Virus record (IMG/VR): IMGVR_UViG_3300008120_000149
Span: 1 to 45,079 of that record
Origin: a virus
Direction: 5' to 3' (one strand)
Length of the DNA stretch: 45,079 nt
Shown here: positions 18,501 to 26,096 of the stretch, piece after piece
Numbering within the stretch: the first letter of the stretch is position 1
Layout: each line of letters opens with the position of its first letter
Program-made: the position numbers and the translations under genes
The notes under the pieces: generated by a model
What the model saw: the letters and a program-made list of their open reading frames with translations, nothing else
Told to the model about the DNA's origin: nothing
The model's database searches: none

Positions 18501-19825
18501 GAACTACCAATACTTAAACTCTTTTTAATTCCAACTCCACCTTCAACTACAAGAGCACCAGTATCTTTACTTATAGAATCAGTAGAACTTCCTATAAAAA
18601 CAGAACTTCCTACACTTAAACTCTTTTCAACCCCAACTCCACCTTCAACTACAAGAGCACCAGTATCTTTACTTATAGAATCAGTAGAACTTCCTATAGA
18701 GACTGAACTACCAATACTTAAACTCTTTTTAATTCCAACTCCACCTTCAACTACAAGAGCACCAGTACCTATACCTGAAGAATCTTCTGTAGAACGTACA
18801 ATTAAATAATCTCCAACATCAACATAAGAATCAACTTCTAATTGAAGTTGAATATATGCATCACCAGTAACATCCAAAGAAGCATCAATTGTAGTATCAT
18901 CAAAAATATCTGCTGTTCCAACAACAATAAGATTTCCTCCTACATTAAGATTTTTACCAATCCCAACACCACCATTTACAACTAAAGCGCCAGAAGAAAA
19001 ATTAATAGACTGCTGTGTACTAGTAAATCTTACAATATCAGTAACTCTAAGGTCACCAGAAACGTCAAGATAATATTCGGGAACATAGTTATTAATACCG
19101 ACTTTACTATTCCTATAAACATCTGAACTAACAGCATTACTAGCAGTATCTGAAGATGTTAATGTCCATCTATCAGATACAGTAATATTTGCAAATTTAC
19201 TACTAATACCACTGATTTCAGCTTTTACCAAATTATTAGGATCACTACCATCAAAGAAATTTAAATTAGCAACAATTCCTTTGAATAAATTCTCATCCCA
19301 AACACCTATAGTTTGCAGAGGTGTTCCTAAACCAGAAATATCTCTCCAAAATACTGAAGTTCCATCAGTTAAAAGTATTTCTCCAAGTACCCCACTATAA
19401 TCTGTTTTATCATAAATTGGACCTTGTAAAAATAAATTATTATTTACTAATATATTATCCTGTTGAAGATTTGCAAATGGTTCTGGAATAGAGTATGCAG
19501 GATAAGTACCAAACCCAAGAGTCGTCGATATGGAAACATTATTTAAAGACTCTTGATTAATAACTAAACTTCCATTCTGGATTGATATTACTTTTGTTCC
19601 TGGTTGGATTATTTCACTAATTTCCCGTATATAATGATCTGTAGTAATACCAGAAGTCGATATACCAACAATCAAAGTTGTAGAAATTCCTACTGTCCCA
19701 CCCACAGAAACAGCAAGAGAAAATCCAGCATCATCAAAAATATTTACAGCACTTGAATCATATTCTTTACTAGTATCAACTGTATATTTTCTAGAGTAGT
19801 AAAAAGTTTGACTGGTACGTGGCAT
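15524..19825 (-). CDS. Large repeat-containing virion protein with beta-helix domain
   Basis: 1433 residues. The N-terminal part (MPRTSQTFYYSRKYTVDTSK...) is followed at residues about 280-590 by a shaft of repeats of the form TGALVVEGGVGIKKSLSIGS; the most regular copies are 34 residues apart. Residues about 870-1180 begin LIYVSKYGNDDNNGRTEGSA, then AIAQPGDTIMVRSGFYIEEN. This is typical of right-handed beta-helix (pectate-lyase-like or DUF1565-type) domains. The C-terminus includes HSFEYIGCGTDINKATPF, and a related HTFEYVGFGPGNYSTSF occurs in the 1985-residue fibre, so the two share a module. No catalytic residues can be assigned. It is probably a tail fibre or baseplate-peripheral protein; many cyanomyoviruses carry a protein of this form. 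Exact T4 equivalent unknown. Confidence 0.85.
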   Translation of the reverse strand: MPRTSQTFYYSRKYTVDTSKEYDSSAVNIFDDAGFSLAVSVGGTVGISTTLIVGISTSGITTDHYIREISEIIQPGTKVISIQNGSLVINQESLNNVSISTTLGFGTYPAYSIPEPFANLQQDNILVNNNLFLQGPIYDKTDYSGVLGEILLTDGTSVFWRDISGLGTPLQTIGVWDENLFKGIVANLNFFDGSDPNNLVKAEISGISSKFANITVSDRWTLTSSDTASNAVSSDVYRNSKVGINNYVPEYYLDVSGDLRVTDIVRFTSTQQSINFSSGALVVNGGVGIGKNLNVGGNLIVVGTADIFDDTTIDASLDVTGDAYIQLQLEVDSYVDVGDYLIVRSTEDSSGIGTGALVVEGGVGIKKSLSIGSSVSIGSSTDSISKDTGALVVEGGVGVEKSLSVGSSVFIGSSTDSISKDTGALVVEGGVGIKKSLSIGSSVSIGSSTDSSGIGTGALVVEGGVGIKKSLSVGSSVFISGTYSSVDKDSGALVVEGGVGIEENLNVGNDFYLSGDAEIIGTVDVLSGNSSNDKDSGAVVITGGLGVGENINAGGYITVGSVQESTSKDTGALIVEGGVGIEKNLNVGKDATVNSTLKVGVAGTVITTTAIGSVGFGTTSPRRDIEFNNKDVFFNQGAIYDSNENVGFRSEQYQVPRNVLTTVGVDTGGNIIAGRFFDAANLIRINLDFIANESIGFLTSTDYKNPPFTVVNSSGIATDPVNCKDDIKSILKAITYDITRGGNSQSVGAGLSYYSGNTLVHIGGTDTNGYSVKDATIVAITTASQLARYVINNVDPPKSYQSIGSSIFQIKDFTIQDDLSVGSNSNLNGCVNVASAIAVCAGIVTTIIRNGPSASPNRTYPDGKIIWAPAGADSKNLIYVSKYGNDDNNGRTEGSAKLTIGAAAAIAQPGDTIMVRSGFYIEENPIGLRTDVSVSGQDLRLVTVCPQYDDDVFYVRRGCLIENLSFAFGKVPFYAGETVVPISFKKGAAVAFPPPIGIGGARSGYLDPGPANEGPTGRWRSPYIRNCTNFMGGSIGMKIDGDHSTTLDPSNLSNDLKCMVCDSFTQYNENGIGVSITNNGYAQLVSIFTINSHIGIYVDSGGSCDLTNSNSSFGNFGLVAVGLGRTEFFGKVYNSPQNFQDPPTRSQNGVNAGSDKVTFFDVKDELGRYRKPFDGQALFFEIDLSKYPDTVVPNKSVPNILDQPMKDVQEIKVLNGGSGFSAAAPPTVLIRDADDLSQSPKGPQGIIAELSPTVDPVTGSIVAIDVVNSGRNYLPTQNLEVFIPDTGNTGVAATVITRPIYYTVDSATDPVSVGIGSVTTVTFNQFIPYELFGDEDVSFKRISRILTSSHSFEYIGCGTDINKATPFVGAVPIKENEVVALDGAQIPFTSTDQKGNFDIGEGFQINQPTATIRGRDFSKAIQAEVTPLILALR
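18290..18790 (-). repeat. 102-bp tandem repeat inside the 1433-aa gene
   Basis: The plus-strand string TCAACTACAA recurs at 18441, 18543, 18645 and 18747, exactly 102 bases apart. A diverged copy lies one period further left near 18339. Each unit encodes 34 residues built around GALVVEGGVGIKKSLSIGSS. The copies differ by only a few bases, so the duplications are recent compared with the rest of the gene. Confidence 0.92.
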
Positions 19826-19844
19826 GAGGATACTAGAAAAAAAA

Positions 19845-20564
19845 TTAAGGTCTTACATCATAATTCCAACCAACAATAGAGTACTCATCATTATTGCCAG
19901 GATAGTCTGCAGGACTATTTCCTTCGTACTCTACTATTAAATTTTCCCCATCAATTCTATTAGCATACACTATATAGTAGCAATCTATAGAAGAGCTTGA
20001 CCCAGATTTAATAATAATTTTAGTCCCCCACTCAATCTTTTCAATTATAAGATCTTGTTGAGATCCTATTTGTGTCAAATTAACAGTGATGCTTTCTGGA
20101 TCAACAAATCCTCTCCAATACTCTGGAAGTTCAATTACATTTGAATCAGTAAGTCTTCCTCTGAAATAAACGGCATTTTCAGGACCCTCTATGCAAGTAT
20201 GCCTGAGTCTCCATCCCTGTTTATTTGGATGCGGAATATCAAAATTCTTTTTAGCAGAAAGTCTATGCCCACCACCATTAGAAAAAACTTCACCACTAAA
20301 AGTTGTTCTATTTGCATTAACAAAAAAAGACGGGATATTTCCCCTACTTCTTTCTAAAGTAAGAGTTGATGTGCTTGTCCCATTCAAGTGCATATAAGTA
20401 TAGTCTGCAGGAGACTCCGACTTATTCACCAGACAAACAGAAACATCACTTAGATTAAAAGGAGATCCATCATAACTACTAACATCAAAATCATCATTAT
20501 CTCTATATTCAAATGGAGTTCCTGGTCCAGTAAAAGTACCGTACTTTTCAAACGTAAAAGCCAT
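19845..20564 (-). CDS. Virion protein with LEGPE-type beta domain, paralogue of next gene
   Basis: 239 residues, starting MAFTFEKYGTFTGPGTPFEY. The first 110 residues form a beta-rich variable head. From residue about 113 there is a shared domain: DIPHPNKQGWRLRHTCIEGP, then AVYFRGRL and VIELPEYWRGFVDPESITVN. The motif HP-K-G-L-H-C-EGPE-VYxRG-L followed by ELPEYW is frequent in fibre-associated proteins of marine phages. It matches the upstream 219-residue gene strongly. An extra C-terminal tail (NSPADYPGNNDEYSIVGWNY) is unique to this copy. The start overlaps the upstream stop (TAATG). Its role is presumed to be in the tail or in fibre assembly; the function of the domain is not known to me. 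Confidence 0.82.
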   Translation of the reverse strand: MAFTFEKYGTFTGPGTPFEYRDNDDFDVSSYDGSPFNLSDVSVCLVNKSESPADYTYMHLNGTSTSTLTLERSRGNIPSFFVNANRTTFSGEVFSNGGGHRLSAKKNFDIPHPNKQGWRLRHTCIEGPENAVYFRGRLTDSNVIELPEYWRGFVDPESITVNLTQIGSQQDLIIEKIEWGTKIIIKSGSSSSIDCYYIVYANRIDGENLIVEYEGNSPADYPGNNDEYSIVGWNYDVRP

Positions 20565-21223
20565 TATTCATCAATCTCCGTTATTAACTTTTCGACATCA
20601 TTTCTTGTACCAAATATATGATAAAAGCAACTTATTGGCATAGATTCTTTTTCTTGTAAGTATATTTTATTATTTTCTATCTTAGATACAAAAATATCTT
20701 GGGAATTTCCTAGTGGAGTAATAGAAATTGATATTGAAGATTCATCAACCAACTTAGTCCAGTATTCTGGCAATTCAATTACAGATTCATCAACCAATTT
20801 CCCACGAACATAAACTCCATTTTCAGGTCCCTCTAAACAAGTATGAACTAATTTTTTCCCTTCTTTAGTTGGGTGATCAATTACAAAATTCTTTATTGAT
20901 GCCTGAAGAACTTGGGTTCTTACAATTTTTGCTTCAATGAACTTACATTTCAATAAAACATCAATTCTAACGAAGTTCTGAAATCTTGAATATAATCTAA
21001 CCCAAAGAGAATATAAAGCAGATGGTGCATCAGAGTTATTAAGTCTTCCTATAAGAACAGTAGCACGGGGAACTTTGTGGTCACTTGATTTACCAACTTG
21101 CATAGGTCCTTCAACATAAGCAGACCCCCTTATCTTAGAATCTCCCACTCCCAACGCAACTGGTTTTCCTGCTCCACATACAAATTGTCCACCTACGGCA
21201 TTATCATCCATCAAAAAAGCCAT
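20564..21223 (-). CDS. Virion protein with LEGPE-type beta domain
   Basis: 219 residues, starting MAFLMDDNAVGGQFVCGAGK. The N-terminal half is variable (KIRGSAYVEGPMQVGKSSDH). From residue about 111 it carries the domain FVIDHPTKEGKKLVHTCLEG followed by VYVRGKL, VIELPEYWTKLV and a C-terminal beta segment. It is a tandem paralogue of the downstream 239-residue gene. A strong Shine-Dalgarno (AGGAG) precedes the ATG. It is placed between a gp5-needle-like gene and the 239-residue gene, and is probably a virion component. Whether the two form a heteromer is unknown. Confidence 0.82.
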   Translation of the reverse strand: MAFLMDDNAVGGQFVCGAGKPVALGVGDSKIRGSAYVEGPMQVGKSSDHKVPRATVLIGRLNNSDAPSALYSLWVRLYSRFQNFVRIDVLLKCKFIEAKIVRTQVLQASIKNFVIDHPTKEGKKLVHTCLEGPENGVYVRGKLVDESVIELPEYWTKLVDESSISISITPLGNSQDIFVSKIENNKIYLQEKESMPISCFYHIFGTRNDVEKLITEIDE

Positions 21224-21232
21224 TTATTTCTC

Positions 21233-21898
21233 CTATTTTACTTTAGTTTGAGATCTATATACATCCTTTCCACCAACTTTAGAATCTCTATTTGCAACAG
21301 CATCTGTCACACCCTGAATCACTGAACTATATATCTTCATAGTAGAATTTGCTGTTATTTGTGCCTGACCAGTGGTGACTAGTTTATATGAAGAAGTTCC
21401 GTCAATTGTTATATTATTTGCTTTAAGATTGAGATTCCCCCCCTCCGCTTTAATTTGTATATTTCCTCTAGTATTGTCTGGACCTTTTGCAATTAAATCA
21501 ATGTCAAGTCCTTCAATACGAACTCTACCATTTTCAGCCCTAATAATTATATCTCCATTGATGGAAGTAAGAACCAAAGCATTTTCATCTCCACTTTTAT
21601 CATCACCACATTGAATTTGAAAAACTCCTGGGGCAAACATAGTAGTCCCACCTTTTCTGGGGCCATCCTTATCCATCATTATAGAGTGTCTTCCATCAGA
21701 AGCCTGAAGTAAAACATCCGCAACAACGTCTGCTTGCTTATGAATATGACCGAAACTTATAGATCCATGATCATTTCCATAACGAACTGTAGTATAAGTC
21801 TTCTTTGATCTATTATTATCAGGCAATGCTCCAGTAGCATATGCCTCGCTTCTAGGAGATCCTACCCGTGTATTTTTTATATTTTGAGGTGTCGCCAT
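21233..21898 (-). CDS. Separate beta-helical spike/needle-like protein
   Basis: 221 residues. After a polar N-terminus (MATPQNIKNTRVGSPRSEAY) it has DHGSISFGHIHKQADVVADV, then DGRHSIMMDKDG. This is followed by a run of short strands, ALVLTSINGDIIIRAENGRV and IQIKAEGGNLNLKANNITID. Strands of 8-9 residues with turn glycines resemble the triple-stranded beta-helix of the T4 gp5 C-terminus and VgrG spikes. The neighbouring gp5 homologue lacks that part, so I infer that the needle may be encoded as a separate gene. It lies downstream of the 1370-residue gene. A TAAATAG motif upstream could be a late promoter. Alternative: an independent baseplate protein with a similar fold. Confidence 0.75.
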   Translation of the reverse strand: MATPQNIKNTRVGSPRSEAYATGALPDNNRSKKTYTTVRYGNDHGSISFGHIHKQADVVADVLLQASDGRHSIMMDKDGPRKGGTTMFAPGVFQIQCGDDKSGDENALVLTSINGDIIIRAENGRVRIEGLDIDLIAKGPDNTRGNIQIKAEGGNLNLKANNITIDGTSSYKLVTTGQAQITANSTMKIYSSVIQGVTDAVANRDSKVGGKDVYRSQTKVK

Positions 21899-21930
21899 AT
21901 ATCATTTATAAATTATACTACTATTTACCA

Positions 21931-24900
21931 TCACAATTCTGTTGTCGTTCCAAAAGTTCTTGGAATATTTAATCTTGGATCATTAGAAGAAACATCAGTT
22001 CCAGATACTTCAATGGCACTTGGAGGAGTAACTATATTAGCAGTTATACTTTCCTGCAGAGTATCATAAACTATAATTTGAGTTCCAGTTGTCTTATAAT
22101 AACCAGCATATCTAACTCCATTATCATAATAAACTGCCCCATAATATGCACGACCATCAACATATCCAGTCTGCTTAAGTCCAACTAAGTCAGTCACCTG
22201 GATTAATTTATCTTCAGGAACTTCTATAGGATCTCTTACAACTCTAAAGACTGGAATGAAAGATGCATTAACTCCGGTAGGTTGCGTAGGAGACTGCATA
22301 AAAATATTTGGGTATGAAGTAAAACCTCTCCCAGGTTCATCTACAACAACATCCAAGATCCTACCAAAAGAATCACAAATATACGATAGTTTAGCTCCAT
22401 TATCTGGAACTATTTTTATTTCATCAACTCCACAGTTATAATTAATTCCAGGATCGGTTACGACAACATCAGTCAATTCAAGGGTTACTGGATATGTTTG
22501 TCCTGTAGGGTCTGGTGGCAAATATCCATTTCCAGGATCTTCAACTATTACTTCATCAACAACTCCCCTACCACCAATTTCCTTAGGGCAAGGGGGAGAT
22601 ATAAGAACAGCAGAAACTCCAATTGGATTTGATCTGGCCCAAGAAGCAGCATTTGGATTAAGAGTATTAATGTCTTTAGTAATATGTACAGCAGCTCCCA
22701 TTGGATTATTCTTAAATATAAAAGAATTTTTATTATCCAAAGGTTGTTGAACATTTTCAAGTTCAACACTAACAGTATGTTTTCCTTGGGTTACATTTGC
22801 GATATATTGAATAGGATTTCCAGAGAAGTCAGTAGATGTTGCAATTTGTTGACCATCTATTTTCAAAGTCCCCGTATTGTCTGCTTGAAAATTTATTTTA
22901 TATGTACCACTTTCTGGAAAATCAACATTACTCCAAGTTAAAGTATATTTTCCTATCACCGGATTTTCTGGTTGTGATATATTAACAAAAACTTTTGGAG
23001 AAACAGAGTAATTATTCATAAAATTATCACTCCAAAATCTATCCTGATGGGCAAATAATGGAGGTCCAGAATAACTAACCCCACCAATGTTTGCAACTGA
23101 AGTCAAATTTTGAGTCCCAACTTTAAAAGTAAGGTCATATGTACTTCTACCACTATTTTTTGCATTTCTTTTATTAGAAGGGACAAATGTACCAGACTCT
23201 ACAGTAATTTGCATATCATCATTATCATTGTCAGATGCAATCCGGTCTCCAAAAATACGATTAGACTCTTGGAGACCACCTTCTTTATTTTTTTTACCAT
23301 TTGAAATAACACCTTGCTCTACAGTCCCAAGAGAAGAAGTAGCAACAACTGTATAATTAGTATTTGCTTTTACTTTAATTGTTTCAGTTCTATAAGTTCC
23401 AGAAGAATATGCACCATTAATAGTAAATGTACTAGACTTATCTTCCGAAGTAAATGAAAATTTCATTTTATTACTATTTCTACCCTCACCATAAACTCTA
23501 AAAACAACATCAACAAATTCAGATTGTGTTGGAGATCTCCAATCTTGAGTACTGAATATTTTTTTATCAACTGTACTAAAAACATCTTGAGGAAAATTTA
23601 AAACTTCAACAGTAATCGTATGAGGTCCTTCCGTAATAAAAACTTTACTAATTGTAGGATTATTTACAGAGAATCCATTTAATGATGTCACTAAAATCCC
23701 ATCTACATAAACTCTTCCAGAATTATCTGCGGTTCCTTTTAATGCATAAAACCCGTCATATGGAATATTTACATTCCAAGTATTAGAGAAAGTTATTCCA
23801 GATTGATCGCTCCCAGGATCACTTGAAGGTGGGACTGGAGAAACCGCATACCTGTTCATAAACTTACTCCAGGTATTTGGAACTTCATATTTAACAGGAT
23901 ACCAACTTGCAGTTGCTCCAGAAAATCTTGTAGACCATATTGGATTAGAAGGACATCTACCAGTCTGTTTTTTTATTGGTTCTACTGGAATTGGTGGATC
24001 AGGAGCATCTATAGACATAGAAATTCCCATCGGATTTGTATTCCAAGATGCTGAAGATACTACATTTCCAACAGTTATTGATGAATCTTTAGAACTAATT
24101 GGATTTATGCTAAAAATTTCAAATTTAATATTTGCATCATTTCCATCCAAATCATATAAGTCTAATCTTTTTGAACCCGTTATTTTTTGAGTAGAACTAC
24201 TACCTATAATCTGTATCGGTCCATATAATCTACCACCAGTGAAACTTACATTTTTCGTTATTGTTTCTTCTTTTAGATAAGAAATAAATGAAGAAGTAAA
24301 AGTGTCTATCTGAGATAGTTTAGTTCTCTTAAAAGAAACATTTCCCGAATCTGTAGGCAAAATTATTTCAGAAGCAGCAATATCAGCAATATATGGATTA
24401 TCATTAACCTCCATTTTAATCTTTGCTTTAACTTCACCGGTACCAGATACTTCAACATAATATTGGTTATTTTTCTGAACAAACTTTATTCCTGGTATTT
24501 GATATGAAGTTGGTGTGGATGCTGGGGAATTTTGCGTTATCTGAATCCCATTTACCTTTAATACATTTTGTTCATTGACGACATCAGCAATACTTACCTG
24601 AATATTTTGATCAGTTCCATCAGCATCATACAACGCAATTTTACTATTACCTTTTACTTGCGGGTCTAGAACATTTAACGATGCTCCAACAATTTTAATA
24701 GGTCCATAAGTTTTTCCTCCAGCAAATCTAGCAGTTTTTCTTATATTTTCTTCAGTTTTTATTAATAAATCAGATCCACTTGAGGATCCTTCTCTAGTAA
24801 ATTTAATATTACCTTCCTCTGAAGGAATTATAATTTCCTTTGCAGCAACACCTGCAATTGTAGGAGAATCTTTTATATCAACTAAAATAGTTACCTTTCC

Positions 24901-26043
24901 GGTGCCAGTTCCTTCAACTTCTATAAAAAAATCTTTTCCTTTTTTTACAAATTTAGGACTTATTTTTGATACTTGAGTGCTACTTGGAGAAGTAGAAGAA
25001 CTAGATGTTTGTGGGACAGGAATATTTAATAAATCAACTCTAATTACGTGAAAACCTTCTGTGATATTTATAGAAAAAGATGTTACTGGACTATTAAATC
25101 CGTTTAAATTATCTACAAGTAAAGAATCGTCAAGATAAACTTTTGCTATATTATCACAAAGTCCATTAAAAGTATATTGCCCATCATATGGAAATTCTTC
25201 TATCCATTCAAAAGTAAAGACTCTTCCAGAATAATCACTTCCAGGAAAATCTGAAGATGGTACTGGAGAAATCGCATACTTATTCATAAACTCATTCCAA
25301 GAGGGATGAGTCACATCATAAGAATCATAAGATTCATCTAAAGAAGTTATTTTAGACGGTTTGCTTTTTCTAGTAGTCCAAAAAGGTTTCTCTATAAGAA
25401 CTTTCTGATACTTTTTAATCTCATCTGCAATTGGATCATTTTCATTATCAAAATCATAATTATCTGCATTCCATTCGCCTAAAATTTCTCCATCAGGTCC
25501 CCATTCAACTACACCATCACCCTCTTCTTCTTCTATTACATATTCTTCAAAATCTTCTTCATCCTCATAAGTTTCTAAAATAGTAGCGGTTTCTCCTAAT
25601 GAAGATCTTAATACTGCACCACTTCCAAATTGACAAAAATCTTCTGCAGAAACTTTAGGTGGAAATTTATATCCGAATCCTCCAGAAATTATATCAACCG
25701 CAAGTAATGATCCATCTGCGCCTATAATAGGATTTGCTGAGGCCCCTACTCCACCACCTCCAAAAAAATTAATAACAGGAGGTCCGCATTTTTGTGGTTT
25801 ATTATCACACTTATTATTAGAAATTAAATCAGAATAAGTTAAAGAATTTACTTCTGTAATTGTTAAAAATCTTAGATTATTATCACCATCAAAGAAAATA
25901 AAAACAGTTCCTGGATTTACTTGCGCGTATTTATTTGCATCATTAATAGAAACATTATCAATATATCCTAAAGTAGGATCAACGTATCCTACAGTTATGG
26001 CAGATCTTGGTGTTGGTCCTAATAAACTGCTTTGTCTTGCCAT
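21931..26043 (-). CDS. Large multi-domain virion protein with three PA14/GLEYA-like modules
   Basis: 1370 residues. It starts MARQSSLLGPTPRSAITVGY. An acidic stretch (EDEEDFEEYVIEEEEGDG) lies near residues 160-190. Three modules begin FMNKYAISPVP (about 253), FMNRYAVSPVP (about 728) and FMNNYSVSPK (about 1007). Each continues into a PYDGQYTFNG / YVDG / LNGF pattern, resembling PA14- or GLEYA-type carbohydrate-binding beta sandwiches. Between modules 1 and 2 two further related units occur (FFIEVEGTGTGKVTIL and YYVEVSGTGEVKAKIK). A SWxxNPMGI motif also recurs three times. The C-terminus (KLIQVTDLVGLKQTGYVDGR...) looks like a separate conserved domain. It may bind glycans on the host surface; this is inferred. 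Located directly after gp5. Confidence 0.82.
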   Translation of the reverse strand: MARQSSLLGPTPRSAITVGYVDPTLGYIDNVSINDANKYAQVNPGTVFIFFDGDNNLRFLTITEVNSLTYSDLISNNKCDNKPQKCGPPVINFFGGGGVGASANPIIGADGSLLAVDIISGGFGYKFPPKVSAEDFCQFGSGAVLRSSLGETATILETYEDEEDFEEYVIEEEEGDGVVEWGPDGEILGEWNADNYDFDNENDPIADEIKKYQKVLIEKPFWTTRKSKPSKITSLDESYDSYDVTHPSWNEFMNKYAISPVPSSDFPGSDYSGRVFTFEWIEEFPYDGQYTFNGLCDNIAKVYLDDSLLVDNLNGFNSPVTSFSINITEGFHVIRVDLLNIPVPQTSSSSTSPSSTQVSKISPKFVKKGKDFFIEVEGTGTGKVTILVDIKDSPTIAGVAAKEIIIPSEEGNIKFTREGSSSGSDLLIKTEENIRKTARFAGGKTYGPIKIVGASLNVLDPQVKGNSKIALYDADGTDQNIQVSIADVVNEQNVLKVNGIQITQNSPASTPTSYQIPGIKFVQKNNQYYVEVSGTGEVKAKIKMEVNDNPYIADIAASEIILPTDSGNVSFKRTKLSQIDTFTSSFISYLKEETITKNVSFTGGRLYGPIQIIGSSSTQKITGSKRLDLYDLDGNDANIKFEIFSINPISSKDSSITVGNVVSSASWNTNPMGISMSIDAPDPPIPVEPIKKQTGRCPSNPIWSTRFSGATASWYPVKYEVPNTWSKFMNRYAVSPVPPSSDPGSDQSGITFSNTWNVNIPYDGFYALKGTADNSGRVYVDGILVTSLNGFSVNNPTISKVFITEGPHTITVEVLNFPQDVFSTVDKKIFSTQDWRSPTQSEFVDVVFRVYGEGRNSNKMKFSFTSEDKSSTFTINGAYSSGTYRTETIKVKANTNYTVVATSSLGTVEQGVISNGKKNKEGGLQESNRIFGDRIASDNDNDDMQITVESGTFVPSNKRNAKNSGRSTYDLTFKVGTQNLTSVANIGGVSYSGPPLFAHQDRFWSDNFMNNYSVSPKVFVNISQPENPVIGKYTLTWSNVDFPESGTYKINFQADNTGTLKIDGQQIATSTDFSGNPIQYIANVTQGKHTVSVELENVQQPLDNKNSFIFKNNPMGAAVHITKDINTLNPNAASWARSNPIGVSAVLISPPCPKEIGGRGVVDEVIVEDPGNGYLPPDPTGQTYPVTLELTDVVVTDPGINYNCGVDEIKIVPDNGAKLSYICDSFGRILDVVVDEPGRGFTSYPNIFMQSPTQPTGVNASFIPVFRVVRDPIEVPEDKLIQVTDLVGLKQTGYVDGRAYYGAVYYDNGVRYAGYYKTTGTQIIVYDTLQESITANIVTPPSAIEVSGTDVSSNDPRLNIPRTFGTTTEL

Positions 26044-26085
26044 ATAATATTGATCTTGTTATTTTTTCTTTCTTTTATTAAAAGT

Positions 26086-26096
26086 ATTTAGTATGA
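26086..26096 (-). promoter_or_regulatory. Late-promoter-like CTAAATAC motif
   Basis: The minus strand reads ACTAAATACTT about 45 bases upstream of the 26043 start, just after the gp5 stop. It differs from TATAAATA at two positions. It would let the 1370-residue gene and downstream fibre genes be expressed independently of the hub genes. Confidence 0.35.
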
